The notes under the pieces are model-generated. The model was given only the letters and a program-made list of their open reading frames with translations. It was not told the DNA's origin and did not search any database. 64,000 bases of DNA, taken from assembly GCF_012221945.1 (NCBI RefSeq), contig NZ_CP032549.1, positions 434,001 to 498,000 on the forward strand. The letters run 5' to 3'. The position numbers and the translations under genes are program-made. This stretch comes from Glutamicibacter mishrai. Its GTDB lineage: Bacteria > Actinomycetota > Actinomycetes > Actinomycetales > Micrococcaceae. Each line of letters begins with the position of its first letter. The first letter of the stretch is position 1. Of this stretch, positions 10,301 through 18,814 are shown piece after piece.

Positions 10301-10557
10301 ACTGGCTCGGTGAAGGTGCGTTTAGCCCGGCGGCTCAGGTCATCACGGATGGAGGCGGCCGTCAGTCGAGTAGGCGCGATAATGAGCAATGATTGCGGAT
10401 CAAGCCCCGCGTCAAGGTGCCACACCGCTGTGCTGATCAGGGTAGTGGTCTTGCCGGTCCCCGGCGCACCGGTGACGAGCACCGGCCCGCTTACGGACTG
10501 AAGCTGGTCCACGATTTCCTGCGAACCCGATTCGGTCCCATCTCGCGTTTCATCCAT
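7351..10557 (-). CDS. adnA: AdnA, helicase-nuclease subunit of AdnAB
   Basis: 1068 aa partner of AdnB. Walker A is GAPGTGKT (residues 30-37). The Walker B equivalent is VLVDDLQEA, weaker than the DExQ of AdnB. The C-terminal nuclease has LGTLIHSIAEE, LRGIIDRVEA, VVDLKTG and QLGVYQ. Next to the C-terminus is C-x6-C-x2-C, the type of cysteine cluster that staples an Fe-S cluster in AddB/AdnA nucleases. The first ligand usually lies before the nuclease core in a CPLxW-like stretch; here that stretch reads KSPLNWF with Ser (see findings). The ATG at 10557 lies 2 nt after the ATL stop, so the two are cotranscribed. Confidence 0.88.
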   Translation of the reverse strand: MDETRDGTESGSQEIVDQLQSVSGPVLVTGAPGTGKTTTLISTAVWHLDAGLDPQSLLIIAPTRLTAASIRDDLSRRAKRTFTEPVVRTWSAYAFDLIRRARVEGLLPYLERSPRLLSGPEQDTLIGNLLEGHASGLTKGPEWPSELELAIETRGFRKEIREFFDRVSELGLEPADIHDLGEQAAKPEWVAAAAFYQEYRDLLDLGSAEAFDPAGLITRAAELLEEHPEFLHAEQDRLALVLVDDLQEATLSQHRLLALLAKDRPLVAFAAPDSVVQGFRGARTDELHRFAQNYSSTAEAAFLELVHGHRMSPRITGAWERIVSRVPLAAGLRGRSIEPRTAGQDDTCQALTFENSTLEERYIAQRIVQLSLFENRSLSDIAIVVRNGSQVRSYSRFLEGQGIAVQVPPAEIPLKDEGAVRPLLDLLELAFNDSVADDPLLMQNLLLSRYGMSTALEIRRLRQLLRQQEAAQGGRRSSQELLETCLREPELAQDLGKPAFGLQRVLKMYGALKSELASGTATPETALWAMWEASGRAQAWREEALGTGTAARRADHDLDAVLSLFQAAERFVDQLPGASVPQFIEHILNQELPMDSLATRAAGGHMVTVLTTAAAAGKQWPIVFIPGLQEGSWPNLRLRGELLGSNALADVVEHGLEFLATRTPTHLVRQIRNDELRSFSNAVSRAGEQLICTAVDNEDSQPSSFLDLVDPPGTEGRATTPVPRLRSLPTLVAELRKTAEQSKAAQLGAIPAPEGLNPAEQYNDAVNVLAQLAKSEHAVRGAHPEQWWGLRALSSTGPVVPEGQPRRVSPSKVETLVKSPLNWFVQSAGGTAAHDFAASLGTLIHSIAEEHPEASGSEYQQILEQRWPELEKLENWEGQRDFDRATLMLKKFAQYCIAMRQEGRELVARELPFQIDVPTSDGTQVQLRGIIDRVEADANGKVTVVDLKTGSMAPSKNDTLEHPQLGVYQTAIQLGALKEHDQTAELSDQPAGASLVYVGTNTKSPTIREQPSLGEDDWARTLILEAANLMGNNEFITRHVAGASGILGNCTLPEICPLCTEGRQVTER

Positions 10558-10559
10558 GG

Positions 10560-10949
10560 TTATAGTTCATCATCCAATGCGGACATTTTGGGGTTGCCCA
10601 GTGACAGTCTGAGGATATCTATCTTGTGCCATTGGGACTCCGTAGGGTTCCAGCGAAGTTTCTTGATTTCGACGCGACGGTCCGGGCGGGCAAGGCTTTC
10701 CTCATCCCAATGGACACGGGCTCTAGGCAGCAGCGGCTCCGCCATGCCTCCGTCCGCTCTTGTGACTCGCCACCATGGGGTGCCGTCGGGGGCGGTGGCC
10801 ATGGCCTTGCCTACTTGGCGTGGACCTCCACTGCCAAGTAGCTCAGCAACGTCGCCGTAGCTGAGGACTGCTCCGGAAGGAATCAGCTGCGCCAGCTGGT
10901 GCACCGCTTGAACGTAATCGAGCTGGCTCGGCACTTCGGCATCTGTCAT
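10560..10949 (-). CDS. Alkyltransferase-like protein (ATL), O6-alkylguanine sensor
   Basis: 129 aa protein with the C-terminal DNA-binding domain of O6-alkylguanine-DNA alkyltransferase (Ada/MGMT). The methyl-accepting PCHR motif is replaced by PWWRV (about residues 58-62), so it cannot accept alkyl groups. ATL proteins instead bind O6-alkylguanine, flip it out and flag it for nucleotide excision repair. The conserved IPSGAVLSYGDVAELLG segment precedes the motif. The ATG at 10949 is chosen because the alkyltransferase fold begins just after it; longer in-frame starts would run under the divergent exonuclease gene. It is the first gene of an apparent ATL-adnA-adnB operon. Confidence 0.85.
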   Translation of the reverse strand: MTDAEVPSQLDYVQAVHQLAQLIPSGAVLSYGDVAELLGSGGPRQVGKAMATAPDGTPWWRVTRADGGMAEPLLPRARVHWDEESLARPDRRVEIKKLRWNPTESQWHKIDILRLSLGNPKMSALDDEL

Positions 10950-11037
10950 GGTTCTATTCTGCCAAGGAGCTGACGTTGATCCACAAAGGGCGCGTCTGGC
11001 GATGGCGGTGGCTTGATCTGCCTGTAGCGTTGTACCC

Positions 11038-11721
11038 ATGAATGAATGGCATAAGGGCCTTGCAATTGGCTTTGACTTGGAAACTACCGGCGTTGACACC
11101 ACTACGGCACGTATCGTGACCGCATCGGTCGTATTGCTGGACGAGCAAGGCAATGTCGTCAACCGTCGCGAGTGGCTGGTCAATCCCGAGGTGGAGATTC
11201 CCGAGGCGGCGACCGCGGTCCACGGAATTTCCACGGAAAAGGCCAGGGCCGAAGGCGCACCGGCAAAGCAGTCAGTCCAGGAAATATTACAGCTGTTGAT
11301 GTTCGCCTCGGAGCAGTCCCCCATTGTTGCGTTTAACGCTTCCTACGACTTCTCGGTGCTCTACCACGAGGCTGTCCGCTACGATCTGCCGCCATTCTTC
11401 CCCGGAAATGTCATCGACCCATTCATCATTGACAAGCAGGTCGACAAGTTCCGCAAGGGGAAACGCACTCTGGCTGCGGCGTGCGAGTTCTACGGAGTCG
11501 TACTGGAGAATGCCCACACTTCTTTGGCAGACGCCATTGCCTGCGTGGCTGTTGCGCGGCAAATCGGCGAACGGTACCCGCAGCTGCAGGTTGATCCCCA
11601 AGTGCTGCACGGCTGGCAAATTGGCTGGGCCCGCGAACAGGCAAAAAGCTTCCAGGCCTACCTACGGAAGACGAAACCTGAGGCCGTAGTCGACGGCGCA
11701 TGGCCGATCATGGAGGGATAG
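11038..11721 (+). CDS. DnaQ-type 3'-5' exonuclease (DEDDh family)
   Basis: 227 aa exonuclease-domain protein without a polymerase. The DEDDh residues are visible: FDLETTG (ExoI, near residue 11), FNASYDFSVL (ExoII) and HTSLADA (ExoIIIepsilon His and Asp). The family includes the DNA polymerase III epsilon proofreading subunit, RNase T and stand-alone exonucleases; small actinobacterial members like this are commonly annotated as epsilon-like. It is divergent from the ATL-adnAB operon across 88 bp, so it may share regulation with repair genes; that is inference. No GIY-YIG or BRCT domain is present. Confidence 0.85.
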   Translation: MNEWHKGLAIGFDLETTGVDTTTARIVTASVVLLDEQGNVVNRREWLVNPEVEIPEAATAVHGISTEKARAEGAPAKQSVQEILQLLMFASEQSPIVAFNASYDFSVLYHEAVRYDLPPFFPGNVIDPFIIDKQVDKFRKGKRTLAAACEFYGVVLENAHTSLADAIACVAVARQIGERYPQLQVDPQVLHGWQIGWAREQAKSFQAYLRKTKPEAVVDGAWPIMEG

Positions 11722-11966
11722 ATCACAGGCAAACAAGCATCTGTGCCTCATTTCACAAGCCAATAAATCTCTGGTGCGTCATTCCGCGGAAGTCGATAGT
11801 TCATGTTCTGTCACAAATCGAAGAATAATCTTCGGGCAGCAAGGCTAAATGACTCCCAGCTAAGAATCTTAACCCGATTTTCACGCTTATTCGGGCGATT
11901 TTGTTCGATAATGGTTCAATGGAGGGTACTCTCTATACCCATTTGAGAACTGAAGGAACACGCCTA

Positions 11967-12959
11967 GTGATCACAGTTAGTGACCTGCGCAAGGTCTACC
12001 AGCAGGGCAGCAAAGATGTCGTTGCTCTTGATGGTGTCAGCCTTGAAGTCCCCACCGGGAAAATTCATGGCATCGTCGGACATTCGGGGGCTGGCAAGTC
12101 CACCCTTGTCCGCTGCTTGACCCTGCTTGACCAGCCAACTTCCGGCTCCGTTTCCGTTAACGGCAAGGAACTGACCAACGTCAGCTCTGAAGAGCTGCGC
12201 AATGCGCGCCGCCGTATCGGCATGGTGTTCCAGCACGCCAATCTCTTTGATTCGCGTACCACCGAGCAGAACGTTGCCTACCCTCTGGAATTGGTGGGAA
12301 CCCCGAAGGATCAGGTTGCCAGCAAGGTCGCTGAACTTTTGGAACTAGTTGGCCTGTCCCAGTTCGCAAAGGCGTACCCATCCCAGCTTTCCGGCGGCCA
12401 GCGCCAGCGCGTAGGCATTGCCCGCGCGCTGACCACCGACCCGGATGTTCTTCTGTGCGATGAGCCAACCAGCGCTCTCGATCCGAAGACAACCGATGAA
12501 ATCCTTGAGCTTGTCAAAGAACTGCGCGATCGTCTGAACATCACGGTTCTGATCATCACCCACGAAATGCACGTCGTGAAGCAGGCCTGCGATTCGGTAT
12601 CCCTGCTCGAAGGCGGAAAGATCGTTGAGCATGGCGATATCGAAGCCGTGATCACCAACGCTTCGGGCCGCCTGGCTTCAACTTTGCTGCCACTTCCTGG
12701 CGATGCTCCTCGCGCTGAAGGATCCGGACCGATCCTCGACCTGCTCTACACCGGCCAGCAGGCCACTGAGCCAGTGATCTCTTCGCTGGCCCGCCAGTTC
12801 AATACCGATGTCAATGTTTTGGCTGGATCCGTCGAACAACTTGGTGAGCAGCAGTATGCCCACCTGCGCCTGCAGCTAAATGCGGACGCTGATTTGGAAG
12901 CAATCGTGAATCACCTGTCCTCCACCGGAATCGCAGTGACCGTGAAGGGAGCGAAGTAG
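11967..12959 (+). CDS. metN: Methionine ABC transporter ATP-binding protein MetN
   Basis: ATPase of a methionine (D/L) importer; works with MetI and MetQ encoded just downstream. The GTG at 11967 is chosen because GAAGGA lies about 9 nt upstream and the first residues (MITVSDLRKVY) match the family; a longer frame opens at 11901. About 330 aa: Walker A GHSGAGKST, Q-loop VFQHANLF, signature LSGGQRQRVGIARAL, Walker [14 protein letters not shown]. The last 80 residues (from LLDLLYTGQQ) are the NIL regulatory domain, which in E. coli MetN binds methionine and inhibits transport. The 245 bp upstream contain a GATAAT -10-like box (11907-11912) but no recognisable SAM riboswitch. Confidence 0.95.
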   Translation: MITVSDLRKVYQQGSKDVVALDGVSLEVPTGKIHGIVGHSGAGKSTLVRCLTLLDQPTSGSVSVNGKELTNVSSEELRNARRRIGMVFQHANLFDSRTTEQNVAYPLELVGTPKDQVASKVAELLELVGLSQFAKAYPSQLSGGQRQRVGIARALTTDPDVLLCDEPTSALDPKTTDEILELVKELRDRLNITVLIITHEMHVVKQACDSVSLLEGGKIVEHGDIEAVITNASGRLASTLLPLPGDAPRAEGSGPILDLLYTGQQATEPVISSLARQFNTDVNVLAGSVEQLGEQQYAHLRLQLNADADLEAIVNHLSSTGIAVTVKGAK

Positions 12960-12962
12960 TCC

Positions 12963-13628
12963 ATGAATTTCTTTACTCCTACAGTCCTCAAGGCCATGGG
13001 CATTGCCACGGTTGAAACCCTTGAGATGGTAGTCATCTCGGGGATCATCACCGTCATCATTGGTTTAGTTCTCGGCATTCTTCTGCACGTGACCGGTAAG
13101 GGCGGCTTGACGCCTATTCGTTGGCTCAACGTCATCCTGTCGGCAATCATCGTGAACATCACGCGTTCGATTCCGTTCGCCATCCTCATGGTTGCATTGA
13201 TTCCATTTTCCGCGATGGTGGTTGGCACGTCCCTCGGCCCAATCGCGGCCTCAGTGTCGTTGACCATTGGCACCATTCCGTTCTTCGCCCGACTGGTTGA
13301 AACAGCATTGCGAGATGTCTCTGCTGGCAAGGTCGACGCTGCCCTGGTCATGGGTTCCACCAAGATGCAGACCATCCGCAAGGTACTCGTACCTGAAGCC
13401 ATGCCCGGCATCATCGCTGCTGTGACCACAACTGTGGTGACGTTGATCGGTTACTCGGCCATGGCTGGCTTGGTTGGCGGTGGCGGCCTCGGACGTATGG
13501 CTTACACCTACGGCTACACGCGTTACAACATGCCAATCATGATCACAACGATCATCATCATCGTGGTTCTGGTGCAGCTCGTGCAGATCATCGGCGACCT
13601 GATTGCCCGCAAGGTCGATCACCGCTAA
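12963..13628 (+). CDS. metI: Methionine ABC transporter permease MetI
   Basis: 221 aa integral membrane permease with about five transmembrane helices, in the binding-protein-dependent transport inner-membrane family. The coupling (EAA) loop that docks on MetN reads KVDAALVMGSTKMQTIRKVL, followed by VPEAMPGIIAA. The ATG lies 3 nt after the metN stop, so the two are tightly coupled. Size and order (metN-metI-metQ) match the standard methionine uptake operon. Confidence 0.95.
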   Translation: MNFFTPTVLKAMGIATVETLEMVVISGIITVIIGLVLGILLHVTGKGGLTPIRWLNVILSAIIVNITRSIPFAILMVALIPFSAMVVGTSLGPIAASVSLTIGTIPFFARLVETALRDVSAGKVDAALVMGSTKMQTIRKVLVPEAMPGIIAAVTTTVVTLIGYSAMAGLVGGGGLGRMAYTYGYTRYNMPIMITTIIIIVVLVQLVQIIGDLIARKVDHR

Positions 13629-13735
13629 TCCCCCAAGATTTCCACCGGTTTCCGGTGGAGCCGTGGAATATGTCATGACACGGCACCCTCACTCGCAACC
13701 GTGCCCCACGGCTCGAAACCAAAGGAAGACAAGTT

Positions 13736-14584
13736 ATGCGTAAGAAGCTCGCACTTGCAATCACTGGCATCGCCACCGCCTTCGCGCTGACCGCTTGCGG
13801 CAGCAGCGATCCATCGGCAGATGCCAACGCTACCCTGGACCCAGCCAACCCGGTCACCATCAAGGTCGGCGCCAGCCCGGTTCCACAGGCAGAGATCCTG
13901 AACTACATCGATGAGAACCTGGCCAAGGATGCCGGCATCGACCTGGATGTTGTGGAAATCGATGACTACGTCACCCCGAACACTTCGCTGCAGGACGGCA
14001 CCCTGGATGCCAACTACTTCCAGACCGAGGCCTACCTGAAGACTGAGACCGAAGAAAAGGGCTACACCTTCGCTCACGGCGCCGGTATTCACGTTGAGCC
14101 AATGACCGTCTTCTCGAAGACCTTCAAGGACCCTAAGGACGTCACCGAAGGCACCACTGTTCTGCTGAACAACGACCCAGTGAACCAGATCCGCGGCATG
14201 CGCGTTCTGGAACAGGCCGGCCTGTTGAAGAACATCGCCGATGACGACGACATCCTGACTGTTGAGGGCGACAAGGAAAAGAACCCACTTGGCCTCAAGC
14301 TCAAGGATGCCAACGCCGAGCAGGTTGTTCAGTACTACAAGAGCGACAAGTCGATCGGTGTTGCCGTGATCAACGGCAACTTCATCGTCCAGGCCAAGCT
14401 GAACAAGGACGAAATCCTGGCTCAGGAATCCGGCGAGAACAACCCGAACGCCAACTTCCTGACCTGGCGCGACGGCGAAGAGACCGCAGCCATCAAGAAG
14501 CTCGAAGAGCTGCTGCACTCGGATGAGGTTCGCGCCTACATCAAGAAGACCTGGACCGACGGAAGCGTTATCCCAGCGTTCTAA
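13736..14584 (+). CDS. metQ: Methionine-binding lipoprotein MetQ
   Basis: 282 aa substrate-binding protein of the NLPA/MetQ family. The N-terminus (MRKKLALAITGIATAF) is a lipoprotein signal peptide ending in the lipobox LTAC, with Cys21 as the expected lipidated residue, so the protein should be anchored outside the membrane. Family hallmarks such as NYFQTEAYL and ALNDPVNQ-like VLLNNDPVNQ are seen. It is the last gene of the operon, 107 bp after metI, and is followed by a strong hairpin at 14632-14667. Ligand (methionine) is assigned from family and operon, not tested. Confidence 0.95.
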   Translation: MRKKLALAITGIATAFALTACGSSDPSADANATLDPANPVTIKVGASPVPQAEILNYIDENLAKDAGIDLDVVEIDDYVTPNTSLQDGTLDANYFQTEAYLKTETEEKGYTFAHGAGIHVEPMTVFSKTFKDPKDVTEGTTVLLNNDPVNQIRGMRVLEQAGLLKNIADDDDILTVEGDKEKNPLGLKLKDANAEQVVQYYKSDKSIGVAVINGNFIVQAKLNKDEILAQESGENNPNANFLTWRDGEETAAIKKLEELLHSDEVRAYIKKTWTDGSVIPAF

Positions 14585-14631
14585 TCCAGTCTTCTTTCCC
14601 GGGTCACTGACCCGAGAGCACGACTAAACAA

Positions 14632-14667
14632 ACTGCCCGAGTTCCTTATGGAACTCGGGCAGTTTTT
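14632..14667. terminator. Rho-independent terminator between metQ and hemL
   Basis: A perfect 14-bp stem (14632-14645 with 14650-14663) with a TTAT loop is followed by a T-run on the + strand. The opposite strand also has a run of T/G after the stem, so it may stop both the metNIQ and the hem transcripts, which converge here. Confidence 0.9.
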
Positions 14668-14692
14668 GTTGGCCTGCGGCCTGTTCTAGCGC

Positions 14693-16000
14693 TTAGGCCT
14701 TGGCAGCGGCTGCAGCCTTCGCGGCTGCCGGCAACGCAGCGAAGATCTTCTCCATGGCAGCGTCATCGTGCGCCGCAGATACGAACCATGCCTCGAACAC
14801 GCTTGGTGGCAGGTAGATGCCGGAATCAAGCATGGAGTGGAAGAACGGAGCGTAGCGGAAGCCTTCCTGAGCCTGCGCATCGGCGTAGTTGTGTACGCCC
14901 TTCTCGGAGGTGCCAAAGGCGACCGAGAACAAGGTGCCAGCGCGCTGGATGGAGTGATCCAATCCGGCCGCGTTGAAGGACTCGGTGATCGCGGCCTGCA
15001 GGGCCTCGGACTGCTTGCCCAGGTGGGCGTAGACGTCCTCGGTTGCATGAGTCAGCTGGGCGATGCCGGCGGCCATGGCGACCGGGTTACCGGAGAGGGT
15101 GCCTGCCTGGTACACGGGACCCAGTGGAGCCAGGTAATCCATGACCTCGGCGCGCCCACCTAGGGCAGCGGTTGGCAAGCCACCGCCAATGACCTTGCCG
15201 AAGGTGTACAGGTCGGCGGTCCAGTCCTCGACCTTGCCGGTCAAGCCCCAGTAGCCGGATGACGAGGCGCGGAAACCGGTGAGCACTTCGTCGAGGATAA
15301 GCAAGGCACCGTGCTTCGCGGTGGTCTCCTTGAGGAACTTGTTGAAGCCCTCTTCCGGAGTCACAACGCCCATATTGCATGGAGCGGACTCGGTGATCAC
15401 AGCAGCGATGTTGGCGCCGTGTTCAGCGAAGGCGGCTTCGATGGCGGCACGGTCGTTGTACGGCAGCACCAGGGTTTCGGCGGCGGTGGCCGCGGTAACG
15501 CCGGCAGAGCCTGGCAGTGCCAGGGTGGCGACTCCGGAGCCGGCATCAGCCAGCAGCCCGTCGAGGTGGCCGTGGTAGCAGCCGGAGAACTTGATGATCA
15601 GCTCACGGCCGGTGAAGCCGCGGGCCAGGCGCACAGCGGTCATGGTGGCCTCGGTGCCGGTGGAGACCATGCGCACGCGCTCAACCCCACCCACGCGGGA
15701 CTTGATCAGCGCACCGAGCTTGGCCTCATCCGGGGTGGAAGCGCCAAAGGACAGTCCGCGATCCACCGCGGCATGCACCGCGGCCTGGATTTCGGGGTGC
15801 GCGTGGCCGAGCAGCGCCGGACCCCACGAGCAGACCAGGTCAACGTATTCCTTGCCGTCGGCATCGGTGAGGTAGGCGCCCTTGGCACCAACCATGAAGG
15901 GTGGAATGCCACCGACCGAGCCGAAGGCGCGCACCGGGGAGTTCACGCCGCCGGGCATGACCTCGCGGGCCTCGGCAAAGAGCTGTTCAGAGTTCGACAT
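14693..16000 (-). CDS. hemL: Glutamate-1-semialdehyde 2,1-aminomutase
   Basis: PLP enzyme that converts glutamate-1-semialdehyde to 5-aminolevulinate, the second step of C5 heme synthesis after HemA. 435 aa, normal for the family. The PLP lysine lies in [19 protein letters not shown]; other motifs are GVNSPVRAF near the N-terminus, [16 protein letters not shown], and [11 protein letters not shown]. The C-terminus is an Ala/Lys-rich tail. It is the last gene of the leftward heme operon, 5 bp after hemB. Confidence 0.95.
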   Translation of the reverse strand: MSNSEQLFAEAREVMPGGVNSPVRAFGSVGGIPPFMVGAKGAYLTDADGKEYVDLVCSWGPALLGHAHPEIQAAVHAAVDRGLSFGASTPDEAKLGALIKSRVGGVERVRMVSTGTEATMTAVRLARGFTGRELIIKFSGCYHGHLDGLLADAGSGVATLALPGSAGVTAATAAETLVLPYNDRAAIEAAFAEHGANIAAVITESAPCNMGVVTPEEGFNKFLKETTAKHGALLILDEVLTGFRASSSGYWGLTGKVEDWTADLYTFGKVIGGGLPTAALGGRAEVMDYLAPLGPVYQAGTLSGNPVAMAAGIAQLTHATEDVYAHLGKQSEALQAAITESFNAAGLDHSIQRAGTLFSVAFGTSEKGVHNYADAQAQEGFRYAPFFHSMLDSGIYLPPSVFEAWFVSAAHDDAAMEKIFAALPAAAKAAAAAKA

Positions 16001-16005
16001 CGGTC

Positions 16006-16989
16006 TTACTTACCTTCCTTGAGCCAGCCGGCAACTTCGGCTGCGTAGTATGTGAGGATCTGCTGGGCGCCGGCCCGCTTGATGGACAGCAATGATTCGA
16101 GCACCGATGCCTTGCGGTCGATCCAGCCATTGGCGCTGGCCGCTTCGATCATCGAGTACTCGCCGGAGATCTGGTAGGCGGAGACCGGTACCGGAGAGAA
16201 TTCAGCGATATCGCGCACGATGTCCAGGTAGCTCATGGCAGGCTTGACCATGATCATGTCGGCGCCCTCGGCGATATCCAATTCGGCTTCGATCACTGCT
16301 TCGCTGCGGTTGGCCGAATCCATCTGGTAGGTGCGGCGATCGCCCTGCAGCTGGGAGTCGACGGCCTCGCGGAATGGGCCGTAGAAGGCACTGGCATATT
16401 TTGCGCTGTAGGCCAACAGGGATACGTCCTGGCGTCCGGCGGCATCCAGGGCCTGGCGGATCACGCCGATCTGGCCGTCCATCATGCCCGATGGGCCGAG
16501 CATGTGGGCGCCAGCCTGCGCCTGCGCCACGGCCATCTGGCCATAGATTTCCAAGGTCGCATCGTTGTCCACGACGCCGTTGGCATCAAGCACGCCGCAG
16601 TGCCCGTGGGAGGTGAATTCGTCCAGGCACACATCGGACATGACAACCAGTTCATCGCCTACTTCGGCGCGGACCGCGGCGATGCCCTGGTTGAGGATGC
16701 CCTGCGGGTCCAGTCCCGCGGAACCGGTTTCGTCGCGTTCCTCGGGGATGCCGAAGAGCATGATGCCGCCCAGTCCGCGTTCAGCGGCGTCGTTGGCGGC
16801 GGCCTTGAGCGAGTCCATGGAGTGCTGGAATACCCCTGGCATGGAGGTGATCTCGTTGGGCTGGCTCAATCCTTCGCGCACAAAGGCAGGGAGGATCAGC
16901 TGGCGTGCCGAAAGCTCGTTTTCGGCGACCAGCCGGCGAATGGCAGGATTCTGCCGCAACCGGCGGGGACGATGCTGTGGGAAACCCAT
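16006..16989 (-). CDS. hemB: Porphobilinogen synthase (5-aminolevulinate dehydratase)
   Basis: Condenses two 5-aminolevulinate molecules to porphobilinogen. 327 aa. Schiff-base lysines are in [17 protein letters not shown] and [12 protein letters not shown]. The metal-binding loop reads [16 protein letters not shown]: it has two of the three cysteines of zinc-type enzymes, the middle one being Asp, a pattern I associate with actinobacterial HemB. It sits 20 bp after hemD and 5 bp before hemL in the heme operon. Confidence 0.95.
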   Translation of the reverse strand: MGFPQHRPRRLRQNPAIRRLVAENELSARQLILPAFVREGLSQPNEITSMPGVFQHSMDSLKAAANDAAERGLGGIMLFGIPEERDETGSAGLDPQGILNQGIAAVRAEVGDELVVMSDVCLDEFTSHGHCGVLDANGVVDNDATLEIYGQMAVAQAQAGAHMLGPSGMMDGQIGVIRQALDAAGRQDVSLLAYSAKYASAFYGPFREAVDSQLQGDRRTYQMDSANRSEAVIEAELDIAEGADMIMVKPAMSYLDIVRDIAEFSPVPVSAYQISGEYSMIEAASANGWIDRKASVLESLLSIKRAGAQQILTYYAAEVAGWLKEGK

Positions 16990-17009
16990 CGCTCTACTTT
17001 CTATCTTGA

Positions 17010-17828
17010 CTACTTGGTCTCTTCAGCCGCGGCAACGCTGCCTGGCTGAAGCAATTCTTTGGCCGCGCGGGCCAGGCCCTGCGGGGTTGGTTCTGACGCG
17101 ATCGCATCCACCGGCAGGCCAACGGCCTTCAGCGCCTTGGCCGTGGGTGCGCCGATCGCGATGGTCCGCACTTTCTGGGGAATCCGGCCACCGGCCAGCT
17201 GCGCGAAACGTCGCACGATGCTGGGAGCCGAGAAGACGATCAGATCCATCTGACCCAGTTTCCCACCAATATTCCCCGGGTGCAGGACATTAACCGCCTC
17301 GGGCACCCGGGCAGCATCCACCGGGGTGCCGGCTGCTGGGGCATCCACGCTCTGGTAGGCGATCACTTCATCCACGGTGACCGGCTTGTCGGCCAGGGCG
17401 TCGGACAAGGTGGAGCTGGCCAGATCCCCGTGGGGATAGCAAATCACGGAGCCAGGTTCGGGACGCCACAGGTCGAGCATTCCGGCCGCCGACTGCACCT
17501 GCGGCTGGAAGTCCACGCTCCGCCCCAGCTTGGCGGCAATGGCCTGGCTGGTCTTTTCACCCACCGAGGCGATGCGCAGCGAGCTTGGCAAGGTTCGCGA
17601 GCCGAGCACCTGTTCGAGCACCTGCACGGTACTCACCGAGGTGATGGCCAGCCACGAATACCCGCCATCAACCAACCGCTGGGCCATCGTTTCAAGCTCC
17701 TGGCGGTCTTCGGGCCAGATGGCCGTAACCAGCTGGGCGCACCAGGAGGTGATGCCCAGCTGCTCGAACTGCCGCACCGTGGCTTCGGCTCGCGCCGGGT
17801 TGCGCAGGATCAATGCGTGGTAGGCCAT
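17010..17828 (-). CDS. hemD: Uroporphyrinogen-III synthase
   Basis: Closes and rearranges hydroxymethylbilane to uroporphyrinogen III. The sequence family diverges strongly, but the 272-aa length, the two-domain layout, [28 protein letters not shown] and [35 protein letters not shown] are all typical. Position directly after hemC (11 bp) and before hemB supports the call. No fused methyltransferase or response-regulator domain is present. Confidence 0.9.
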   Translation of the reverse strand: MAYHALILRNPARAEATVRQFEQLGITSWCAQLVTAIWPEDRQELETMAQRLVDGGYSWLAITSVSTVQVLEQVLGSRTLPSSLRIASVGEKTSQAIAAKLGRSVDFQPQVQSAAGMLDLWRPEPGSVICYPHGDLASSTLSDALADKPVTVDEVIAYQSVDAPAAGTPVDAARVPEAVNVLHPGNIGGKLGQMDLIVFSAPSIVRRFAQLAGGRIPQKVRTIAIGAPTAKALKAVGLPVDAIASEPTPQGLARAAKELLQPGSVAAAEETK

Positions 17829-17839
17829 GGGCGAAGGCT

Positions 17840-18814
17840 CTAGGCCAATCCGGCGATCACTGCGGCGCCATCGGCGATCATCGTGTTCGCCAGGTCGCGG
17901 CCCAGCTGCTGTGCCGACTCGACACCGTTGATGGTGCTGCGGGCGCTGCGGCGCATGGTCTGGGATCCATCGGGGTTGCAGGCCACGGCCTGGAGCACCA
18001 GCTCGTTGCCTTCCACGTGGGCCAGGGCGCCGATTGGTGCCGCGCAGCCGGCCTCCAAGGTGGCCAGCAAGGATCGTTCGGCGACTACCTGCAGGCGGGT
18101 TGCCTCGTCATCAAATGACGCCAGCGCCGCGTCGAGGGCAGCGTGGCCGGTGCCAGTGCTGCGCGTCTCCAGGGCGAGGGCTCCCTGCCCCGGGGCCGGG
18201 AGCATGATCGACGGATCCAGGTATTCGGTGATGTACTTTTCCAGGCCCAGCCGGCGCATGCCCGCGGCGGCCAGGATCACCGCATCCAGGTCGCCCTGGG
18301 TAGCGCGGCCCACGCTGCCGTCGTCCAGGGTTTCGCCGATGCCCTTGACCCGGCCCAGACGGGTGGGCACATTGCCGCGGATATCAACGATCTCAAGGTC
18401 CGGGCGATGGGCCAGCAACTGCGCGCCGCGCCGCGGTGAACCCGTGCCCACCTTGGCGCCCTGCGGCAGCTGGTCCAGTGAGAGCCCGTCATGGGAGCAC
18501 AGGGCATCGCGCACGTCCTCGCGCTGCGGGATGCAGGAGAGCACCAGGCCCTCAGGCTGCGCGGTCGGCAGGTCCTTCAAGGAGTGCACGGCCAGATCGC
18601 AGCCCGAATCCAGCAGGTGCTGGCGCAGCGCGGCGGCGAAGACACCGGTACCGCCGAGGCTGGCCAGCGAACCGGTCACCACGTCGCCTTCGGTTTTGAC
18701 CAGCACGGTCTGCACGCCCAGCCCGGAGATCTCCGAGAGCTTCTGCGCGGCCCAGCCGGTCTGGGTGGTGGCCAACGCGCTGCCACGGGTTCCTACGCGG
18801 AAAGTTTCGCTCAT
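17840..18814 (-). CDS. hemC: Hydroxymethylbilane synthase (porphobilinogen deaminase)
   Basis: Polymerises four porphobilinogens to hydroxymethylbilane. About 324 aa from an ATG that overlaps the cpfC stop (ATGA); a frame open further upstream belongs to the cpfC region and is not the start. Motifs: RVGTRGSALATTQT at the N-terminus, DLAVHSLKDLPT, GTGSPRRGAQLLA, DIRGNVPTRLGRV, and the Cys that carries the dipyrromethane cofactor in LEAGCAAPIGA. Followed 11 bp later by hemD. Confidence 0.96.
   Translation of the reverse strand: MSETFRVGTRGSALATTQTGWAAQKLSEISGLGVQTVLVKTEGDVVTGSLASLGGTGVFAAALRQHLLDSGCDLAVHSLKDLPTAQPEGLVLSCIPQREDVRDALCSHDGLSLDQLPQGAKVGTGSPRRGAQLLAHRPDLEIVDIRGNVPTRLGRVKGIGETLDDGSVGRATQGDLDAVILAAAGMRRLGLEKYITEYLDPSIMLPAPGQGALALETRSTGTGHAALDAALASFDDEATRLQVVAERSLLATLEAGCAAPIGALAHVEGNELVLQAVACNPDGSQTMRRSARSTINGVESAQQLGRDLANTMIADGAAVIAGLA

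Noticed and set aside
4040..10557. RecBCD or AddAB instead of AdnAB
   Set aside because: Both subunits have N-terminal motor and C-terminal nuclease domains of about 1070 and 1100 aa in the mycobacterial adnA-adnB order, and there is no RecC- or RecD-like gene.
11722..11966. SAM riboswitch upstream of metN
   Set aside because: The conserved aptamer blocks of SAM-I and related classes are not present on either strand by eye.
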